Assembly (NCBI GenBank): GCA_031002005.1
Contig: CM061914.1
Coordinates: 191,412,685 to 191,476,684, forward strand
Reading direction: 5' to 3'
DNA from: Vandiemenella viatica
Lineage: Eukaryota > Arthropoda > Insecta > Orthoptera > Morabidae
Length of the DNA: 64,000 nucleotides
Part shown: piece by piece, positions 1-10,893 of the stretch
How the letters are laid out: each line of letters opens with the position of its first letter
Numbering within the stretch: the first letter of the stretch is position 1
Made by a program: the position numbers and the translations under genes
Notes under the pieces: model-generated
Databases searched by the model: none
Told to the model about the DNA's origin: nothing
Seen by the model: only the letters and a program-made list of their open reading frames with translations

Positions 1-33
1 TGACACGAGATTTTTATATATATAAGATTATTA

Positions 34-690
34 TTAATTTAATTGCGATGGAGCTGACAGTACGGTGGAAATATCACTACTCTTTAGTTACCCCATTTTA
101 TATCATTATTTAAATATTCATCTATAGTTGCAGTGTTAAATTCCTTCACCATTCACTATTCCCATTTACAAATTTTAATTTTAAATTCCTTAAGCGCTTT
201 TGTTAAATTATTCATCAGTACACTTGGTAATTTTTTCCAATTCCTGACACCCTTGCCAACAAAACAAAATTATCCCTCTCCCTTAGGCATGAAATCGAGC
301 GCCAGCTTGTGGTCATGGTCGACTTTCCCCTTCCATGTACTTCCCTCCAAGCCCCATTACAGACAAACGCCCCATACATTCCCAGCACTCTCTTCACCCT
401 CCTCCTTTCCTCCAATGACTCCCAATCCAGCTCCCTTATCATATCAGTTACTGACTGGGTCCTGCGATAATTTCCACAAACAAATCTAGCTGCTGTTCTT
501 TGCACGCGCTCCAAGTCCTGTATTAGATAACCAAAATATGGGTCCCAAACTACACCACCACATTCAACTAAGGTTTTGTAATCCAATTCCCTAACCTCAC
601 TGGTACATCCAACTGTTCCCTTCTTATTATTTGTTACTGTTATCCCATATACTTTGAACTTTAAATTCCTCCCCACCTGCTTTTCCGATT
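34..690 (-). mobile_element. LINE-A 3' fragment (CR1/L2-like non-LTR retrotransposon)
   Basis: The minus strand encodes the end of a LINE ORF2: the post-RT region with the family signature RVQR(R/T)AARFV at about 490-530, followed by a DMIRELDWESLEERRRVKRV-like stretch. The 3' end, a tail reading TAATTT, lies at the left edge. The frame is open from 676 to 215 but shifts near the C-terminus. Relative to the copy at 54830-57200, an internal part is missing between a GITVTNNK-like and a CTSEVREL-like segment. It is a dead, 5'-truncated copy. The LINE call is firm; the exact clade is inferred. Confidence 0.8.
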
Positions 691-770
691 TATGAATTTA
701 AATTTTAGATTCCTTCAGGGTTTTTGGCAAATTATCCAACACATCACTTGGCAATTTGTGATTAGTAATG
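690..770 (-). mobile_element. Short second LINE-A 3' piece
   Basis: The minus strand reads a degraded version of the LINE-A C-terminal segment (LP.DVLDNLPKTLKE) that also occurs at 2000-2050 and 5560-5640. It abuts the upstream end of the preceding fragment, so two truncated copies or one rearranged copy lie side by side. Confidence 0.55.
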
Positions 771-1045
771 AGGGAGTAGTTCCTCAAGATATTACATCGG
801 CGCCTCTCGTCATATTCCGTACATACCTACATGTAAAACTACCCCTGGAATACGTTTACATCTTAGGATAAGTGCAACACACCCTATCCCACCCACTTTG
901 AGTGAAACACTTTTAAATTAATACTAATAATTACAAGTAGGATTCGCATCTTTATGAAAACAACATTAGAGAATTATGACCTTAAAAACCGAGTAATTAT
1001 GAATTAAAATTACAAAATTGACCAAACATGTAAATTTAGAGTACA
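771..1045. other. Unassigned AT-rich sequence
   Basis: No open frame, terminal repeat or recognisable element part was seen here. Confidence 0.5.
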
Positions 1046-1121
1046 TTTATGTAGAAATGAAGAGGCTAGCACAGGATAGGAAGGGATGGAGAATTGCATC
1101 AAACCAGTCGAAATACTGACG

Positions 1122-1192
<71 letters not shown>
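1046..1192 (+). mobile_element. RTE-like LINE 3' end with 66-nt poly(A)
   Basis: The sequence ATGAAGAGGCTAGCACAGGA and what follows match the end of the element at 10480-10891 almost base for base, including ACCAGTCGAAA just before the tail. It encodes a MKRLAQDRKGW-like C-terminus typical of RTE-type ORFs. An uninterrupted run of 66 adenines (1127-1192) marks the retroposed 3' end. The copy is severely 5'-truncated, and the long pure tail suggests a fairly recent insertion. Confidence 0.75.
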
Positions 1193-1197
<5 letters not shown>

Positions 1198-1904
1198 GCT
1201 CAATTATACGTCATTTATTTTAACTAGTAGTGTCGCTTTCACGTAGACAGCATAAATTGTTTTCGTGCACTCACTGAAGCACTGGGAAATGAAATTTTAA
1301 ATTTTTGTTGATGTCGCTTTAATTACACACAATTTACAGAAAAGAACTTTTGTCTGTACTAAAATATTCCTCTCCAAATTTCCTTACGTAACTCCATACT
1401 TTCAAGAAATTTAATTTGCGGCATGGCGGTACTCACTGATCCACTACAGATTTAACACTGACTGAAGATTATTTTAAAAAGTATTGGCGATAACGAGACA
1501 CTGACTGACGCGGCTCGACACAGGCATGCTGCTGCTGCATTGTCGAGATTAAAAGGCGGGCGCAACATTATGTTTAGAGAGTGACAATAATGTATAACTT
1601 CAATTCTTGACTGGTGAATTATGACCAATTAAGTGACAATTAGTTTAGTTTTTCATCCAGTGTATAATAGGAGTAATAAATATCTCAATTTCTTCTCATC
1701 TATGACTAGTGAATTCACGGTACTATTAAAAAATTATCAGATTTTTTCCTCAAAATACGACCATAAATACTATCGTAATTTGATCAAAACTAGGAAAGTG
1801 GCATTAGTATGCATTTATATGCTGTATAAAATACATTGAAATATAATCTGAAACCTTTTCGTCAGTGTTTAATTCAAACTCAAAAACAAGACATGAAAAA
1901 AATA
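1193..1904. other. Unassigned sequence
   Basis: Mixed-composition sequence with a small GC-rich patch near 1505-1570. The small open frame at 1633-1839 has no recognisable motif, and I do not regard it as a gene. Confidence 0.5.
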
Positions 1905-2150
1905 TGACTTGTCCTAAAGCTGGCACTCGATTTTAGGCACAAGGGTGTGGGAAGATTCTCTTTTTTAGGTAAGTGTATCAGGGATTGGAATGAGTTACCA
2001 AGAGAAATGATGAATAATTTACCAAAAACTTTGAAAGAATTTAAAGATAAAATTTGCAGAGGGCAAATGTAGGTGGCTGCAGGATATGGGGAAGATGGGT
2101 GTGTAGGGAAATTGCCACCGAAGCCTGTGCTCACTTGCAATTAAATTAAA
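1905..2150 (+). mobile_element. LINE-A 3' terminal fragment
   Basis: Encodes, with breaks, the final LALDFRHKGVGRFSFLG and NELPREMMNNLPKTLKEFKD segment. It ends with the family 3' signature AATTGCCACCGAAGCC and a TTGCAATTAAATTAAATTAAA tail. It is a 5'-truncated retroposed copy. Confidence 0.8.
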
Positions 2151-2214
2151 TTAAAGATCCGAACCTTAATTATAAGCACGGAGAGAGATAAAAAAAAATC
2201 TATCGATATTGCAG

Positions 2215-2261
2215 TTGTTGTTGGTTCTTAAGGGCGCGTCGACGACGGGGTCATTAGCGCC
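2215..2261 (-). mobile_element. 47-bp mini-retroposon related to the SINE 3' end
   Basis: A 47-bp segment sits between two perfect 13-bp direct repeats, ATCGATATTGCAG, at 2202-2214 and 2262-2274, which I read as a target-site duplication. On the minus strand it starts GGCGCTAATGACC and ends in an (AAC)n-like tail. The same unit, with the same start, occurs at 36193-36240 with a different target duplication. Its middle resembles the last part of the longer tRNA-type SINEs in this window (TAATGACCTCGACGTCGACG-like). Confidence 0.75.
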
Positions 2262-2429
2262 ATCGATATTGCAGTCTTTAATAACCCAAAGTTATTTAAC
2301 TTGTTCCGATAGAAAGAAAATGCGAGCCAAAATATAAATTGTGTGATGTAATAACTAAACTCATTCTCGACACCAATATTTTTTGCATAAATTTTTGGAA
2401 CCTGAAACAAATATGTCTATTCAAAAGAA

Positions 2430-3050
2430 GATCGGGTATGTGCAAAGCAACAGGTTTCAGAATATCTTACTTACTGCAGAGTTATGATGGGATTTATCAG
2501 AGAAGTAAGAGAATTGGGTTGCAAAACTTTGGTCAGACCATTGCTCGAATATGGTGGTGTAGTATGGGACTCCCATTTTTGGTATCAAATGCAGAAGTTG
2601 GAGAGGGTACAGAGAAGGGCTGCTAGATTTGTTTCTGGAAAATCCCGCAGAACACGATCAGTAATCGATATGATAAAAGAGCTGGAATGGGATTCATTGC
2701 AAGACAGGAGGAGGGTGAAGAGAGTCATGGGAGTGTACAAGTCGTATATTGGTGATGAGGCATGGAAAGATATTGGTGGGAGAGTTAAGAAGTTTGCGTG
2801 GAAGGGAAAAGATTACAATGACCACAAGCTGGCACTCGATTTCAGGCACAAGGGTGTGGGAAGATTCTTTGTTTTAGGTACAGGTGTCATGGACTGTAAT
2901 AAGTTACCAATAATTTACTAAAGACGACGAAAGAATTTAAGTACAAAACCCGTATTGTGCAAAGGTAGGTTGGTGATAACATTGCACTAAAAATCGGGAA
3001 ATGGCGGTTTATGAAAACTGCGACCGAAGCATATACACCATTATTTTTAA
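2430..3050 (+). mobile_element. LINE-A 3' fragment
   Basis: A 145-codon open stretch (2484-2921) holds EVRELGCKTLVRPLLEYGG, ERVQRRAARFV, DMIKELEWDSLQDRRRVKRV, GDEAWKDIGGR and LALDFRHKGVGRF, in the order of the RT-distal domain of the family. The 3' part beyond 2921 is degraded. It is truncated at the 5' end and lacks the RT catalytic region. Confidence 0.8.
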
Positions 3051-4164
3051 ATTAAAATCAAAATATATTAATTTCTTCGATGGATGATGGATAAGATTTA
3101 CCAGAAGGTATTTACCGAATTTTTAATTTCCGATTTTAATGTCGTCATCTATTTTTTGCTTCAATTTTATTTTTTATAATTATTTTTTTGCCGTCGGTAA
3201 ATGAGCCTAACTTGCAAACTCTTAACGTAAAAGAAAAAGAAAGAAAAAATAAGAAAGAAAGAAAAAAATTGGAGGCGTCGTTAGAGGAATATATTTCACT
3301 CATTGTTCATCGTTGTTTGTCCTAATTATGACGTGGCGAACAACCTACCCGAAAAAAAACGAATATTTCTGCGCTTAGCATGCGGCTAAAGTGGAAGATA
3401 TTTCTAAGTGGAATGACTACAGAGAATTATAAAATTCTCTGGCCATTTGAAAATGAAGAGACAATGAACACCAGGAAAATTTAGTCAATAAAGAGTTTTG
3501 AGGGACTGCTTTGACGTGAAAACGGCAGCCTATTTGAAAATTAAAAATTCTGTAATTTTGTTTAAAAATAATAAATTATCTCCTGTGAGTTATTCCGTTT
3601 CATTAAATTCACGATAGTTTTATTTCACAGTCAAACACTTTGAATTCGCTGATACTGAACATAGAACTTCTTTTGTAAAAACAAACAAACAGTAGACTTT
3701 ACCTGTACTACATATTAAAAACGTATAAAAATCCTGTATTTACATGAAATTCATTTCGCAATGAAGTAATTGCGACATACACTGCAAATGACAGAAACAC
3801 GAAGAATTGTAAAATTTGGGATTTCTATTAGTTCTTCTGAGTGTCCATGCATAGACACATTCTAATGGAACTGCACATACTAAAAGCTTAAAATGGGTCA
3901 GGATATGGGATACTTGTCATCCAAAAATGAAAATTTTGATATTTTTGTCTTGCAGTTTGCGCATCACGTAGAAGCTAACAAAACTAAATTGGACATAATT
4001 ATGGGTTATGTCTTCAAGTGACATTCTAGAAACTTTTTGTCATGATCAGTAACATCGTTGGTTACGATATAGGAGCCGAAATAGTAACTTTTTCAGAGCT
4101 GTGACGGTACAACAAAGACGGCATCGTACAAAACTGTAGGGAATAGTGTGTTCTTATTTGTAAT
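3051..4164. other. Unassigned sequence with an A/G-rich patch
   Basis: No coding features were seen. A low-complexity AAAGAAAG-type patch lies at about 3225-3270. The remainder is AT-rich and shows no terminal repeats that I could pair. Confidence 0.5.
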
Positions 4165-5425
4165 ATTGACGAAAAGGGGTTAAAAGTAGTCACGTAGAAA
4201 ATTCATAAGTAGGCGCGCGAGCTTACGGTATTTCGGCTCAGATTTGCGAGTGGATACGTGATTTTCTATCTGGTCGATCACAGTATGTCGTTGTTGACGG
4301 GGAAGCCTCTTCTAAGATAAATGTTACTTCGGGCGTTCCTCAGGGAAGTGTAATAGGTCCACTTCTTTTCTTAATATTTATAAACGATCTAGGTGACAAC
4401 GTCAAATGCTGGTTGCGATTGTTTGCCGACGATGCAGTTATCTATAGGGAAATAAGGTGCTCCGACGATTGCTTAGAAATTCAGCGTGATTTGGATGCTA
4501 TTTTCGATTGGTGCCATAAATGGCAGCTTACACTTATTGCAAAAAGTGCAAGGCAATGTGGATAAGTAACAAGAAGAATCAGTTTGTTCACGAGTACAAA
4601 ATAAACAATTCACCTGTTGACACGGTTGATTCCGTGAAGTATCTGGGGGTGATAGTACAAAGCAACATGAAATGGGACATGCACATAACTTCCGTCGTAG
4701 GCAAGGCTAATTCTAAATTACGATTCATAGGTCGTATTTAGAGGAATTGTAATGCTCAAACAAAGGAGATAGCGTATAAAACACTAGTGCGTCCGCATCT
4801 GGATTACTGTTGTGGGGTTTGGGATCCGTATCGCAAGGTTCTGATTGACACAGTTGAGAGGGTGCAGAGGAGAGCCGCTAGATTCGTGACTTGTTGTTAC
4901 AGCCCTTATGAAAGCGTCACAGAATTGATACATAGATTGGGCTGGGATAGTTTGGAAGACAGACGACGTAGCTTGCGTTAGAATTTATTGGAGAATATGC
5001 GAAAAAAATCAAATTTCGAGTGCAATGAAATACTTCTTCCACCAACCTATTTAGGTCGCAATGACCGGAGGGATAAGATTAGAGAAATAAGATGCCGTAC
5101 TGATACTTATATGTATTCCTTCTTTCCTCGCACTATTCGGGATTGGAATGGGCGGGTTTAGGATTGGTGCTTAGCACCCTCTGCCACCCACAATGTTTGT
5201 GATTTGCAGAGTATGAATGTAGATGTAAATGTAGAACTATGAAGTATGGTTGGAAGCTCAATCTTTATTAGTTAGAACTTACTGTCTTCAAAGTAAACAC
5301 AGGAATAGTCGCGAAATTTATATGGAAGTATTTCATTGCTGTCTCCTACTTGTGAAAGGACGGAAGTAATGGCTCAAGACCTCTAGTTCGTAACTACAGG
5401 CTAAAAACAGTTAAAATGATTATTT
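4165..5425. repeat. Dispersed direct repeat, copy 1, split by LINE-B
   Basis: Segments 4165-4204 (AAAAGGGGTTAAAAGTAGTC) and 5234-5425 together match 6113-6360 (for example GGCTCAAGACCTCTAGT in both). LINE-B separates the two halves here, so this copy was interrupted after the repeat existed. Identity by eye is about 70-75 percent. The nature of the repeated unit is unknown. Confidence 0.55.
4205..5233 (+). mobile_element. LINE-B (CR1-like) 3' half, degenerate
   Basis: Contains RT blocks: SGVPQGSVIGPLLFLIFIND near 4330-4390 and the catalytic-box region LFADDAVIYREI near 4420-4450. Downstream are VKYLGVIVQSNMKWDMHI, KTLVRPHLDYCCGVWDPY and ERVQRRAARFV. Stops and frame changes break the frame. 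The 3' end carries the motif TTAGCACCCTCTGCCACCCA with GATGTAAATG-type repeats, also found alone at 37105-37180. It is a different family from LINE-A, with a cleaner FADD box. Confidence 0.82.
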
Positions 5426-6112
5426 TTTATTAATTTAATTTTGTTGTAGGACACGCTCCGGTGGCGATTCCCTTAAACTAATTAGCCCTTTTCAATTTAT
5501 TTTTAAAATATCTTATATAATTTTAGAGTTAAATTCTTCCCCAATTTAGTTTTGCGATTTACGAATTTTAATTTCAAATTCCTTCAGCATTTTTGGCAAA
5601 TTATTCACAACTTCATTTGGTAATTTGTTTGAATCCCTAACACCCTTACGTGGAAAGCTAATTTTCCTACTACATTATGCATGAAATCGAGTGCCAGCTT
5701 GTGGTCATGGCCATCTTCCCCTGCAATGCACTATTCCTAATTGCTGTAACAATATCCCTCCAAGCCCCATCACCAACATATGCCCTGTGCATTCCCAGCA
5801 CTCTCTTCACCCTCCTCCTGTCCTGTCCTCCAATGACTGCCAATGCAGTTCCTTTATCATATCAGTTATTGACTGTGTCCTGTGATAATTTCCACAAACA
5901 AATCTAGCTGCTCTTCTTTGCACACCCTCCAACTCCTGTATTTGATAACCAAACTGCACCACCATACTCAACCAATAGTTTGACCAAAGTTTTGTACCCC
6001 AGGTCCCTAACTTCTCTGGTACATCCTCTCATCACCCTCTCCATTAAATGAAGTATTTTGCAACCTTTTCCTACCACCTGCCCAACGTGTTCTGCCCAGT
6101 TGAGTTAGTTAT
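5426..6112 (-). mobile_element. LINE-A 3' fragment
   Basis: The minus strand reads the family 3' tail at the left (GGCGATTCCC region at about 5460), then the LALDF, RVQRRAA and REV(R/G)DLG blocks up to about 6030. The right end lies at the copy 2 boundary of the flanking direct repeat. It is highly frameshifted and 5'-truncated. Confidence 0.75.
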
Positions 6113-6360
6113 CAAAAGGGGTTGAAAGCATTCACTTAACAAATGCATAAGTGGTCGTTTGAACTGTGACCTGTGGTTGTAAGTCCAATAACAGTATCTT
6201 CACCAGTTAAAAGTCACGGTCGCCAAGGTAAACACAGAAAACATCGCGAAATTTATCAGGAAAATTTCATAATTGTTTCTTATTAGTGAAAGAAGGGAAA
6301 CCATGGCTCAAGACCTCTAGTGCGTAACTACAGGTTAAAAACATTTAAAATGATTAAGCA
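6113..6360. repeat. Dispersed direct repeat, copy 2
   Basis: Uninterrupted counterpart of the split repeat at 4165-4204 plus 5234-5425. It shares GGCTCAAGACCTCTAGTGCG-type sequence and the AAACATTTAAAATGATTA end. It has no coding potential. Confidence 0.55.
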
Positions 6361-6404
6361 TCGAGATCTCTTTGTTAGGGAGTGAAGTGGACAAAGTTAA
6401 CCGC

Positions 6405-6790
6405 GATGTCAGCACCCTACGCATATCACACGGGTCACACTTAACTGATGCAGCTCATGTGATGTGATCGCAGGCGGTGCCGCTTCACACGTGCTTGCCG
6501 ACTCACCGTGACAGCTACTTGTCGCTCGTTGCGAGCCTGGGTGCGAGCCACTGGTCCGCTCGGCGGCCCGCTGCCCTGTAGGCCGGGACGCCCGCCTCGC
6601 ACTGAGCTTTATACGCGCGACGCCCACGACGCCGGCTCGATAGGCGGCGTCGCGGCGCCTGCGCGCTGCCGACGCTCCACGCGGCGCCGCGACGCTCAGT
6701 CGAGGCTGCGACGCCGACCCGGAAGCAGCCGCGTCGGTCTCCCGCCCCTCCCGACCCGACGTCACACGCGTCACACTGATCCTTACTCAA
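6405..6790. promoter_or_regulatory. CpG-rich stretch, possible promoter-associated island
   Basis: About 380 bp rich in CG dinucleotides (GGCGGCGTCGCGGCGCCTGC and similar) in an otherwise AT-rich region. Open frames exist on both strands, as expected from high GC, and none shows a domain. It could be an unmethylated regulatory island or a GC-rich element end. No adjacent gene was recognised. Confidence 0.3.
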
Positions 6791-6846
6791 CTGTCAACCC
6801 ATTCCTCAGTGGCGTATCGGGACCATTACTGCTCGTTATTACCGAG

Positions 6847-6937
6847 AGTGGTGGGTAAGCGGTTAGCGCTCTGGCCTCGCATTCAAAAGACCATGACCAA
6901 ATTCCTTCCCGTTCCTTGTCCCCAGTTCTTTCGAGGG
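6847..6937 (+). mobile_element. Internally deleted tRNA-derived SINE
   Basis: Starts with GGTGGGTAAGCGGTTAGCGC and CTGGCCTCGCATTC, the tRNA-like head of the SINE family. It then jumps directly to the CCAAATTCCTTCCCGTTCC body segment, skipping the B-box region present at 54001-54239. Confidence 0.65.
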
Positions 6938-7565
6938 CAGTTGATATTTTTAAAAATATCGGATTTCCGATATATCGATATTTTAAAAAGTATCAATATC
7001 AGCTGTCGATATTTCGATACTTTCATAAATTGCAATTTCATAAAATCAAACCTTGTAAAAATATGGCTGTCCACTGATAAACAGACATGTGATTTTGCTC
7101 TTAATCAGGTTTCTCTTGGTGGTAATGATTGTTGATTCTTTTTTTAAACATTTTTTTGACCATTATGCGTGTCATAATTTTCATAAAAATTAATAATATT
7201 TATAAATTCGAAAGAGGTTCGAGGCAAATCTTATTTTGAAGATTGATAAGCAATATAGTTGAGGCATTTATTTAGGTAGAAGTTAAGCTCTCATTGCATG
7301 TATTATGGCCAAGTTACATTACTTACGGAGTAACTTCGCCGCCCGTATGGACGATCAATTAGAGCCTAGTTTTCCAACTTTTTTTAGTGCTGCCGTCCCC
7401 TTTTCACAAAAAAGCACATTAACTCACCTTCTTCCAGCGAACCACGTAACCCTGTCACCCCTAGTGTTCAAACCCACTATTTAAAACAGCGATTTCGTGG
7501 CTCCCAACTTACATTAACATACAGAACAACAAGGACAGATTTCCAAAACTACCTTATTAAAATAT
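6938..7565. other. Unassigned AT-rich sequence
   Basis: A short inverted AT-rich cluster (ATATCGATATTTTAAAAAGT) lies at 6945-7025. I saw nothing else and recognised no coding sequence. Confidence 0.45.
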
Positions 7566-8604
7566 AATTAATTTAATTTAATAAAAATCACAATGGAGTG
7601 GACGCTCGGGTGGCAATTTTCCTTCACACCCATCTTCCCCCTTTCCTGCACACTCCCACATTTTCCCTGTACAAATTTCAACTTTAAATTCTGTCAACGT
7701 TTTTGGAAAATTATTCATCATTTCTATTGGTAACTCATTCCAATCCCTGACACCCTCACCTAAAAAAGAGAATCTTCCCACACCCTTGTGCCTGAAATCG
7801 AGTGCCAGCTTGTGGTCATGATCATATTTTCCCTTCCATTGATTGATTTCAATTCTTACACCAATATCTTTCCACGCCTCATCACCAATATACGCCATGT
7901 ACACTCCCATGACCTTCTTCACCCTCCTCCTGTCTTCTAATGAATCCCATTCCAGCTCTTTTATCATATCTGTTACTGATTGCATTCCACATTAATTTCC
8001 AGAAACAAATCTAAAAGTCCTTTTTTGCATCTTCTCCAACTTCTGTATTTGATATACAAAATGTAGGTCCCATTCTACATTACCATAATCAACCAATGGT
8101 CTGACCAAAGTTTTGTAACGTAATTCCTTTACTTCACTCGTACATTACCTCATCACTCTCTCCATCAAGTGCAGAATTTTGAAACCTTTTCCTACCTCCT
8201 GTCCAATGTGTCTTGCCCAGTTAAGCTTTTTATCAAATGCAATGCCGAGATATTTATATTTCAAGTCTTCAGCAAAGCATTCCTTTCCCCACTTTATAAT
8301 CAAAATCAACCTTTAGTTTTTTATCTGTTAATCTAACTAGCTGAGTTTTCTTTGCATTTATCTTCATCCCATGTTTACCAACCCTACTAGATATCCTGTC
8401 CAGATCACCTTGCAGCTGTTTAAAGCCCTCTACCGTTTTGATCCTTTTATATAGGATTATGTCACATGCAAACAATCTGATTTCTAATAATAAACGATCA
8501 ACACAATTATTCATTAGAATAATGAATAGCAATGGACCCAATATGCTACCCTGTGGTATTCCCACTGTACAAATTAGCCACGATAAACCTATTTCACTCA
8601 GCAC
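7566..8604 (-). mobile_element. LINE-A with part of the reverse transcriptase
   Basis: The minus strand gives VGIPQGSILGPLLFIILMNN (RT block 4) near 8510-8570. A catalytic box reads LFACDIILY instead of FADD, so one catalytic aspartate is replaced. KHGMKINAKKTQLV follows, then C-terminal blocks down to a KLPPERPLHC end near 7600. Two open stretches (8604-8269, 7985-7578) are separated by frame breaks. The lost aspartate and the breaks mean it is inactive. Confidence 0.82.
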
Positions 8605-8906
8605 TTCGCAACCTCAACTAAATTCGAAACACATCATCTTCGTTTCAGGATGGTGGGCACTTGAGCATATGGTCCATACTGTAGTTTGGTCATCACCACA
8701 TTCGCACTCAATGTTTCTAGCACCAATACAACTCCACTTGGCCAGATTAACCTCGGACCTGCCCACTTTTATCCACAATTAGTTCAAAGACCAGCAGACG
8801 TTCCAATCCTCTCCGTGACCAGGTGTGAACCTTTTGGTTTTTCACTATTTCAATTTTGTCGTTTCTGTAGACAAAATAGTTCCTGCGAAGTTCTTGTGTT
8901 CTGAAA
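8605..8906 (-). mobile_element. Probable LINE C-terminal zinc-knuckle fragment
   Basis: The minus strand reads ECECGDDQTTVW followed by a broken CSSAHHPETK, resembling the Cys-x-Cys-Gly...His...Cys end of Jockey/R1-type ORF2 proteins. Upstream is a lysine-rich stretch (8929-8747). It lies between LINE-A and a Tc1 piece, with boundaries unclear. Confidence 0.4.
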
Positions 8907-9322
8907 CACTCTACCGTCAGATCTGCCACAGATCACTCCCTATCCTGCTTTAAAGAGCGGGCAAGCTTCCGACCACCACGTTCTGTGATGTGGTGTGGGT
9001 GTCCACCATATTGTCGCCTACTCGTGGTTTCACCGTCCTTCAACCACTCTGCATAGATGGTCACTACAGTAGCACGCGAACAGCCGACCAGCCTCGCCGT
9101 TTCCGAGATGCTCGTTCCGAGACGCCGCGCCCACAGACCGCCGGCCCGTAATTTAAGGGAATTTCGTGACTTGTGTGTAGACATTTGGTCTCAGATACCT
9201 CTGCAAGCCTACAAAGGACTTACAGAATCCATGCTACGCCAAATCGCTGCTGTATTGCGTTCGATATGTGGACAAATATGCTAGTAAGCAGGTATCATAA
9301 TGTTTTGGCTGATCAGTGAATA
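8907..9322 (-). mobile_element. Tc1-like transposon, 5' end with transposase N-terminus
   Basis: A minus-strand frame from about 9184 encodes a helix-turn-helix region: SISETARLVGCSRATVVTIY, then EWLKDG and the RKLARSLKQDR linker. This is the paired-like DNA-binding domain of Tc1 transposases. A stop follows, then a remnant SVADLT. The outer end, GGCTGATCAGTGA at about 9310-9322, matches the terminal repeat of the Tc1 copy at 41799-42605. The DDE catalytic domain is missing. Confidence 0.78.
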
Positions 9323-9439
9323 ACAATCAAAGTCCCTCTTTGACTGGACAGCCAGAGAATACGGGTAGCTGAAGTGCAGACTAGTTTGACAGAAACGGAG
9401 TAGTGTTGGTAGAGAATGGCGTGATGTTGGCAGCAGTGG

Positions 9440-9730
9440 AGTGGTGTTCCATGTAGTTGTTTCGACTTCCCTTATCTGTGACATCGTCAGCGCGCTCCGC
9501 TGTCCAGACACGGGCGGAACTCGCTGAAACATTCAGCGGGCGGGATTAAGGCGCCGAGTCGGGTGTAATTCGAGCGCCTCGAGCCAGCATCTATAATGCA
9601 GCGCGCCAAAACTGGCAAAAGAATGCCGCGAGTCGCGAGAACGCAATTCCGGAGGAGCGGTGAATATTTCAGGGACTCCCGCGGGTGGGCGGGATAAGCC
9701 GCGTGATGACGGCGCTGCATTCATTACTTA
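9440..9730. other. GC-rich patch without recognised gene
   Basis: CG-rich sequence (GCGGGCGGGATTAAGGCGCC and neighbours). Overlapping minus-strand frames at 9487-9724 have no recognisable motif and probably exist only because GC-rich DNA lacks stops. Confidence 0.3.
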
Positions 9731-10470
9731 CGGTCCAGGTGGAAAGGCCGCCAAACAGCTGCTGGTAGTGGGCTGCCTCATACTGTAAATTATGTCTGGG
9801 ACTGCACGAGGCGAACAAAGATATTAGTGCAAGAACCAAGAAAGGACACCTTTGACTTCGAACACTGGGGACAACACAAAAACAAGCTTAGAGTAACAAG
9901 CGATCATAAATAAAACAGTGGCGCGTCTCACTTCAATGCCAAACGTTGCATTCTATCTCAAGTAACATAATAGAGAGAAATAAAGTAACAAGATATCAAT
10001 ACCATATGAAAGAAATTAATTATACGTAATTCAAAGACGTCAGTGTATCATAACATTTTCAATCAACAGTTCCAAAAACTCTCTGCTTAAAATACTTTAA
10101 TATATCGCAAAACACGCATATATAGCAGCACCACACACCTGATAGTGCTTATATTAGTCCTCAAAGTGCAGATGCGGGATTTCGATGAAGTAGTTAAAAC
10201 AAAGTGAAAGAGAACAATGTGCACACCACTCTAAAGCCACGTTATCACATTCCAAATCACTTTTGCACTTGGCGAAAGCCAGGTTATGCCACTGACACAC
10301 CAACATCATCATTTGAAAATGTAATTAGTGTGGCTTTTGATGTTGGTCTGCGTGAATGTGATTTAGAATAAGAAAATAGAAATTGAGGAGTCCTAAGAAA
10401 ACTCCGTAAAAAAAATAAGCCTTCATGAAAAAGAGAATTTTAGTTTCAAATATTAATCTAGGACTTCCAA
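9731..10470. other. Unassigned sequence
   Basis: AT-rich, with no coding motif. ATCATCATTTG occurs at about 10306, but no hammerhead partner sequence lies nearby. Confidence 0.45.
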
Positions 10471-10479
10471 AAAACTTTT

Positions 10480-10860
10480 AACAACTCTATGTGTGGAGCA
10501 CAGCACTTTATGGTAGCGAAGACTTTAGGAAAGAAAGACAGAAAATTGAGCCATTTGAAATGTGGTGCTACAGAAAAATGCTGAAAATTATGTAGAAAGT
10601 ACGAAATGAAAGAAATTTGGAAATGATGGGTGAGGAAAGAAGTTTGTGGAGGAAGGTTTCAGGAAGAAGAGATAGGTTGGTAGGTTATATTTTGGTTAGT
10701 GGAGGAAACAGTCGAGGGTATGAACTATAGAAGAAGACAGAGATTATAATATATGAAGCAGATAATTAGGACGTGGGTTGTAAGGGGTATGTAGAGATGA
10801 AGAGGTTAGCACAGGATAGGAAAGGATGGGGGATTGCATGAAACCAGTCGAAAGACTCAT

Positions 10861-10891
<31 letters not shown>
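10480..10891 (+). mobile_element. RTE-like LINE 3' fragment with poly(A)
   Basis: Encodes, with breaks, the conserved C-terminal region FEMWCYRKMLKI and the later MMGEERSLWRKVSGRRDRLVGYIL and DRKGW-type blocks of RTE-type ORFs. It ends ACCAGTCGAAAGACTCATGC plus about 29 adenines (10863-10891). It shares its terminal 80 bp with 1046-1126. It is 5'-truncated and broken. Confidence 0.75.

Positions 10892-10893
<2 letters not shown>

Noticed and set aside
133..489. 118-codon plus-strand frame
   Set aside because: Mirror of the minus-strand LINE-A coding region; proline and serine-rich translation is an antisense shadow.
6409..6858. Overlapping arginine-rich frames on both strands
   Set aside because: High CG content removes stop codons; no motif and equal openness on both strands.
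9487..9724. Two minus-strand frames of 63-77 codons
   Set aside because: Short, in a GC-rich patch and without any domain; not supported as coding.
10300..10320. CATCATCATTTG as hammerhead core
   Set aside because: No CGAAA partner within a suitable distance on either strand.
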